Assembly: GCA_964621615.1 (NCBI GenBank)
Contig: CAZUMW010000017.1
Span: forward strand, 19,079-83,078
DNA length: 64,000 bases
Direction of reading: 5' to 3'
Source of the DNA: CAZUMW01 sp964621615
Lineage (GTDB): Bacteria > Desulfobacterota > WTBG01 > CAIYCZ01 > CAIRTM01
Part shown: in pieces, positions 61,936 through 64,000 of the stretch
How the letters are laid out: the number at the start of each line of letters is the position of its first letter
Numbering within the stretch: the first letter of the stretch is position 1
Program-made: the position numbers and the translations under genes
Notes under the pieces: generated by a model
Database searches by the model: none
What the model saw: only the letters and a program-made list of their open reading frames with translations
Told to the model about the DNA's origin: nothing

Positions 61936-63519
61936 ATGAAAAAGATATGCATATGTTGTTTAATCGCATTTATGGGTATGTCACTGTGTGCCGCAGGGGC
62001 GTTTGCCACCACCATTACGGTGGATGGAACTGCTGAATCTGCATGGAACAATGCCGATATCGCACGCAGTCCCGATAAGGCTTCTGATGTCACTGATGCG
62101 AATGCCGATGGTATTGATTGTTTTATAACCGATGATTGCACAAATCTTTTTGTGCGCATCGATGTGTCGGGCACGGTTGCCGCTACGTCCGGCGGAAACA
62201 CCTATCTCGTCTACCTTGACACTGACCGTAACGTATCCACCGGAGAAACAAACTGGTACAATACTATTGGAGCAGAATACCGTATCCACCTGTGGGGCTC
62301 AGGCGGAACACTGTGGCAATATGACCTGGAGCAATGGTCCGGAACAGCGTGGAATACTATTTCACAGACTGTTTCGCACGCTTACAGCGGCGGTGTGCTT
62401 GAAATGAGTATTCCATTAAGCTCGATCGGGTCGCCTTCAGGGGTTGTCGATTTTGCTTTCCGTCTTGACGGTGCCTCCTCCAATGATTTCAACAACGACA
62501 GCTCTGCCGACCCCATTACATATGCTGTGTGCGGCGGCAGCGGCATAAGCATTGACGGCGTTCTGGGGGACTGGGACGGTACAGAGACAATAGGAAGCGA
62601 TACAAATGACAGTAACCCCTGTTTTCCCGAGCAGATCGATCTGCTGGAGACCGGCATAACCGCCGATGACGATACTGTTTATGTGAGAATGACGCTTGAT
62701 GATATCGTTATCTGGAATTCCACTTCAGGCGGAGCATATAAAGAATACCGTATCTGGATTGATACAGATCCGCAGACAACAGTCGGCTATCAGCCGTATA
62801 TTGACAGCTCAGACGATTGTCTGGATAATCCGGATTGCATACACTGGAGTGACTTTTATGCCGACTATCATATAACTGTTGCATCATGGAACACAAAAGA
62901 TGAAACGTTCGATGATCGCTTATTTTTAGATTGCGATTCTGATGATTGTGCTGAGTCGGCCGATTTAATCAATCTCTCCGGCAATGAGGGCAGCTTCGAT
63001 TTTGCAAGCACCTATAAATATATTGAATTCGCTATCCCGCGCAGTGATATTCCTGATTTTGACCCGGACTGCTATGAAATGACATTTACAACCTACGATA
63101 CAAATTCGCTGCTTCCTACCTGTAATCCTCCCGGCGACAATCTGCCCGACTACGGGACAGCGGACGGCATCGGTATAACAAATGGGTGTTCCACACTGAT
63201 TACACTGAGCTCACTGGATGCTGCGGCCGGAAACGGTGCAGTAACCATCAGCTGGGAAACCGCATCCGAGATCGACAATGCTGGCTTTAACGTTTACCGC
63301 GCAGAAGCCGGCAGCGATAACTATGAAAAAATTAATAATTCGCTGATAGCAGCTGAAGGTTGTGCCACCGAAGGCGCTTCCTATCAGATTGTCGACCAGG
63401 ATGTGCAAAACAGAAAAACATACTCCTATATACTGGAAGACGTCGATCTGAGCGGTATCGCCACCCCGCACGGACCGGTCAGTGCAACCCCGCGGCTGAT
63501 TTACGGTATTGTGCGGTAA
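61936..63519 (+). CDS. Secreted multidomain protein with tandem CBM9-like domains and FN3-like tail
   Basis: 527-aa exported protein, signal peptide to about residue 24 (AGAFA|TT). Two beta-sandwich domains resembling CBM9/DOMON-like carbohydrate modules at about 26-190 and 200-400, both opening with ITVDGTAESAW / ISIDGVLGDWDG-type words and rich in Asp (possible Ca2+ sites). Then a fibronectin-III-like module at about 415-520 (AVTISWETASEIDNAGFNVY). No LPXTG or PEP-CTERM signal is visible at the end. It is divergent from the DUF4874/DUF4832 protein; the two may act on the same polysaccharide outside the cell (inference). Confidence 0.75.
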   Translation: MKKICICCLIAFMGMSLCAAGAFATTITVDGTAESAWNNADIARSPDKASDVTDANADGIDCFITDDCTNLFVRIDVSGTVAATSGGNTYLVYLDTDRNVSTGETNWYNTIGAEYRIHLWGSGGTLWQYDLEQWSGTAWNTISQTVSHAYSGGVLEMSIPLSSIGSPSGVVDFAFRLDGASSNDFNNDSSADPITYAVCGGSGISIDGVLGDWDGTETIGSDTNDSNPCFPEQIDLLETGITADDDTVYVRMTLDDIVIWNSTSGGAYKEYRIWIDTDPQTTVGYQPYIDSSDDCLDNPDCIHWSDFYADYHITVASWNTKDETFDDRLFLDCDSDDCAESADLINLSGNEGSFDFASTYKYIEFAIPRSDIPDFDPDCYEMTFTTYDTNSLLPTCNPPGDNLPDYGTADGIGITNGCSTLITLSSLDAAAGNGAVTISWETASEIDNAGFNVYRAEAGSDNYEKINNSLIAAEGCATEGASYQIVDQDVQNRKTYSYILEDVDLSGIATPHGPVSATPRLIYGIVR

Positions 63520-63548
63520 AACAAGATACTGTTGTTTATTTGCGTAAA

Positions 63549-63582
63549 AAAAGGGACGGTGTTCTACAATGCCGTCCCTTTT
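63549..63582 (+). terminator. Intrinsic terminator after the secreted-protein gene
   Basis: 11-bp stem AAAAGGGACGG (63549-63559) / CCGTCCCTTTT (63572-63582) with a 12-nt loop; A-tract before and T-tract after. Confidence 0.8.
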
Positions 63583-63663
63583 CTGTTTCAGGATGAAAAA
63601 ACCATTATTTTAGTTTGTCTGCATTTTGATATTGAAAAATAGTACTGGATTGCCCGGACGGAG

Positions 63664-63800
63664 TGGCTGTGTCGCAATTCAAATTGAGGGCAGAAAGCTG
63701 AATATTTCGGAAAGATCTAACCCCTCAAAATCAAAAATATTTGATTGTAGACCAAATGTGAAAGCCTCTTTTTTTTAACAATCAATTACGACACAGCCTC
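63664..63800. mobile_element. MITE-like element with terminal inverted repeats and target duplication
   Basis: 137-bp element with no coding capacity. Ends read TGGCTGTGTCGCAATT (left) and, on the other strand, GAGGCTGTGTCGTAATT (right), so the inverted repeats agree at about 14 of 15 aligned positions. CGGAG flanks it directly on both sides (63659-63663 and 63801-63805), a target-site duplication of 4-5 bp. The ends suggest mobilisation by a DDE-transposase IS family; which one cannot be decided here. Confidence 0.7.
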
Positions 63801-63861
63801 CGGAGCCGTGCAATGACAACAGGGTCAACAGTTCAGCACAAACCGTCACCACCCAGTTTAG

Positions 63862-64000
63862 AGGCTGTGTCACAATAGCACCGGCATCATTTCGAACGAA
63901 TGAGAGTCGTAGGCTCGGACAAAGCGAAGCGTGTCCGGCGATAAAGCGTAAAAAATCTCCCCTAACCCCTCTTTTCCAAAGAGGGGAACAAGGTAGTCTC
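63862..64000. repeat. Repeat-rich end of window, possible edge of another element
   Basis: Begins with GAGGCTGTGTCACAAT at 63862-63877, the same end sequence as the MITE, so a second copy or the parent IS may start here. It is followed by hairpins CGGACA/TGTCCG (63916-63937) and CCCCTCTTT/AAAGAGGGG (63968-63988), both in the style of common intergenic repeats. No gene seen up to 64000. Confidence 0.5.

Noticed and set aside
1..64000. CRISPR arrays, tRNA, rRNA, prophage or integrase genes
   Set aside because: I saw no regular spacer-repeat pattern, no cloverleaf or rRNA sequence, and no phage or integrase proteins in the window.

Overview
This 64-kb window most resembles an anaerobic Gram-negative bacterium of the former Deltaproteobacteria (Desulfobacterota). 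The reasons are System II cytochrome c maturation (ResB/CcsA), sigma-54 regulation, CooT, FmdE, a MetE-core enzyme, iron-sulfur flavoproteins, a DUF1302/DUF1329/RND module, and an exact match to the nickel-repressor box I recall for that group. This placement is inference; no rRNA or other marker gene is present, and I saw no tRNA or CRISPR array.

Layout. 1-7 kb: a truncated sensor kinase, a sulfate-type binding lipoprotein, a CHASE4 hybrid kinase and an OmpA-like lipoprotein. 7.6-14.7 kb: phasin-like protein with an ABC1/UbiB kinase, a BatD-BatE pair, two Hsp20 chaperones and a NapH-like polyferredoxin. 15-21.5 kb: CooT with a His-tailed partner, a MetE-core protein, then an acetylation-control locus: an AcuA-AcuB-like fusion (GNAT+CBS), an AcuC-like deacetylase, and an acyl-CoA synthetase homologue that has lost the ATP-loop motif and the catalytic lysine. 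21.7-24.5 kb: biotin genes bioF, a bioH-like hydrolase and bioC. 24.5-30 kb: a glycosyltransferase, an LPG-synthase-like membrane domain fused to a sulfatase-fold domain, and a second alkaline-phosphatase-superfamily enzyme.

30-46.6 kb reads as one regulated locus. A CHASE4 histidine kinase and an NtrC-type sigma-54 activator are followed by a well-formed -24/-12 promoter with a dyad about 125-150 bp upstream of it. That promoter faces a seven-bladed YCF48-like lipoprotein, an RND transporter, a chemoreceptor, an iron-sulfur flavoprotein, a periplasmic heme-c/PNPOx-fold protein, a DUF1302 outer-membrane protein and a DUF1329 periplasmic protein. I read this as a two-component-controlled envelope transport and redox module; its substrate is unknown.

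46.8-53.3 kb is a predicted nickel-acquisition locus: permease, ATPase, binding protein, TonB-dependent receptor and a small secreted protein on the minus strand, divergent from an FmdE-like protein, with GTGTTAC-N13-GTAACAC between them. 53.4-56 kb carries a spore-photoproduct-lyase-like radical SAM protein, a ParB-like protein and a DUF456 protein. 56-60 kb carries a geranylgeranyl-reductase-like flavoprotein, an iron-sulfur flavoprotein and ResB-CcsA. 60-63.5 kb holds two divergent exported proteins. The last 500 bp contain a terminator, a 137-bp MITE-like element with a target duplication, and further repeat material.

The most interesting signals are the sigma-54 circuit at 30.9-46.6 kb, the fused acetylation locus with a lysine-less synthetase, the nickel locus with an uncharacterised secreted member, and the heme-c/PNPOx fusion.
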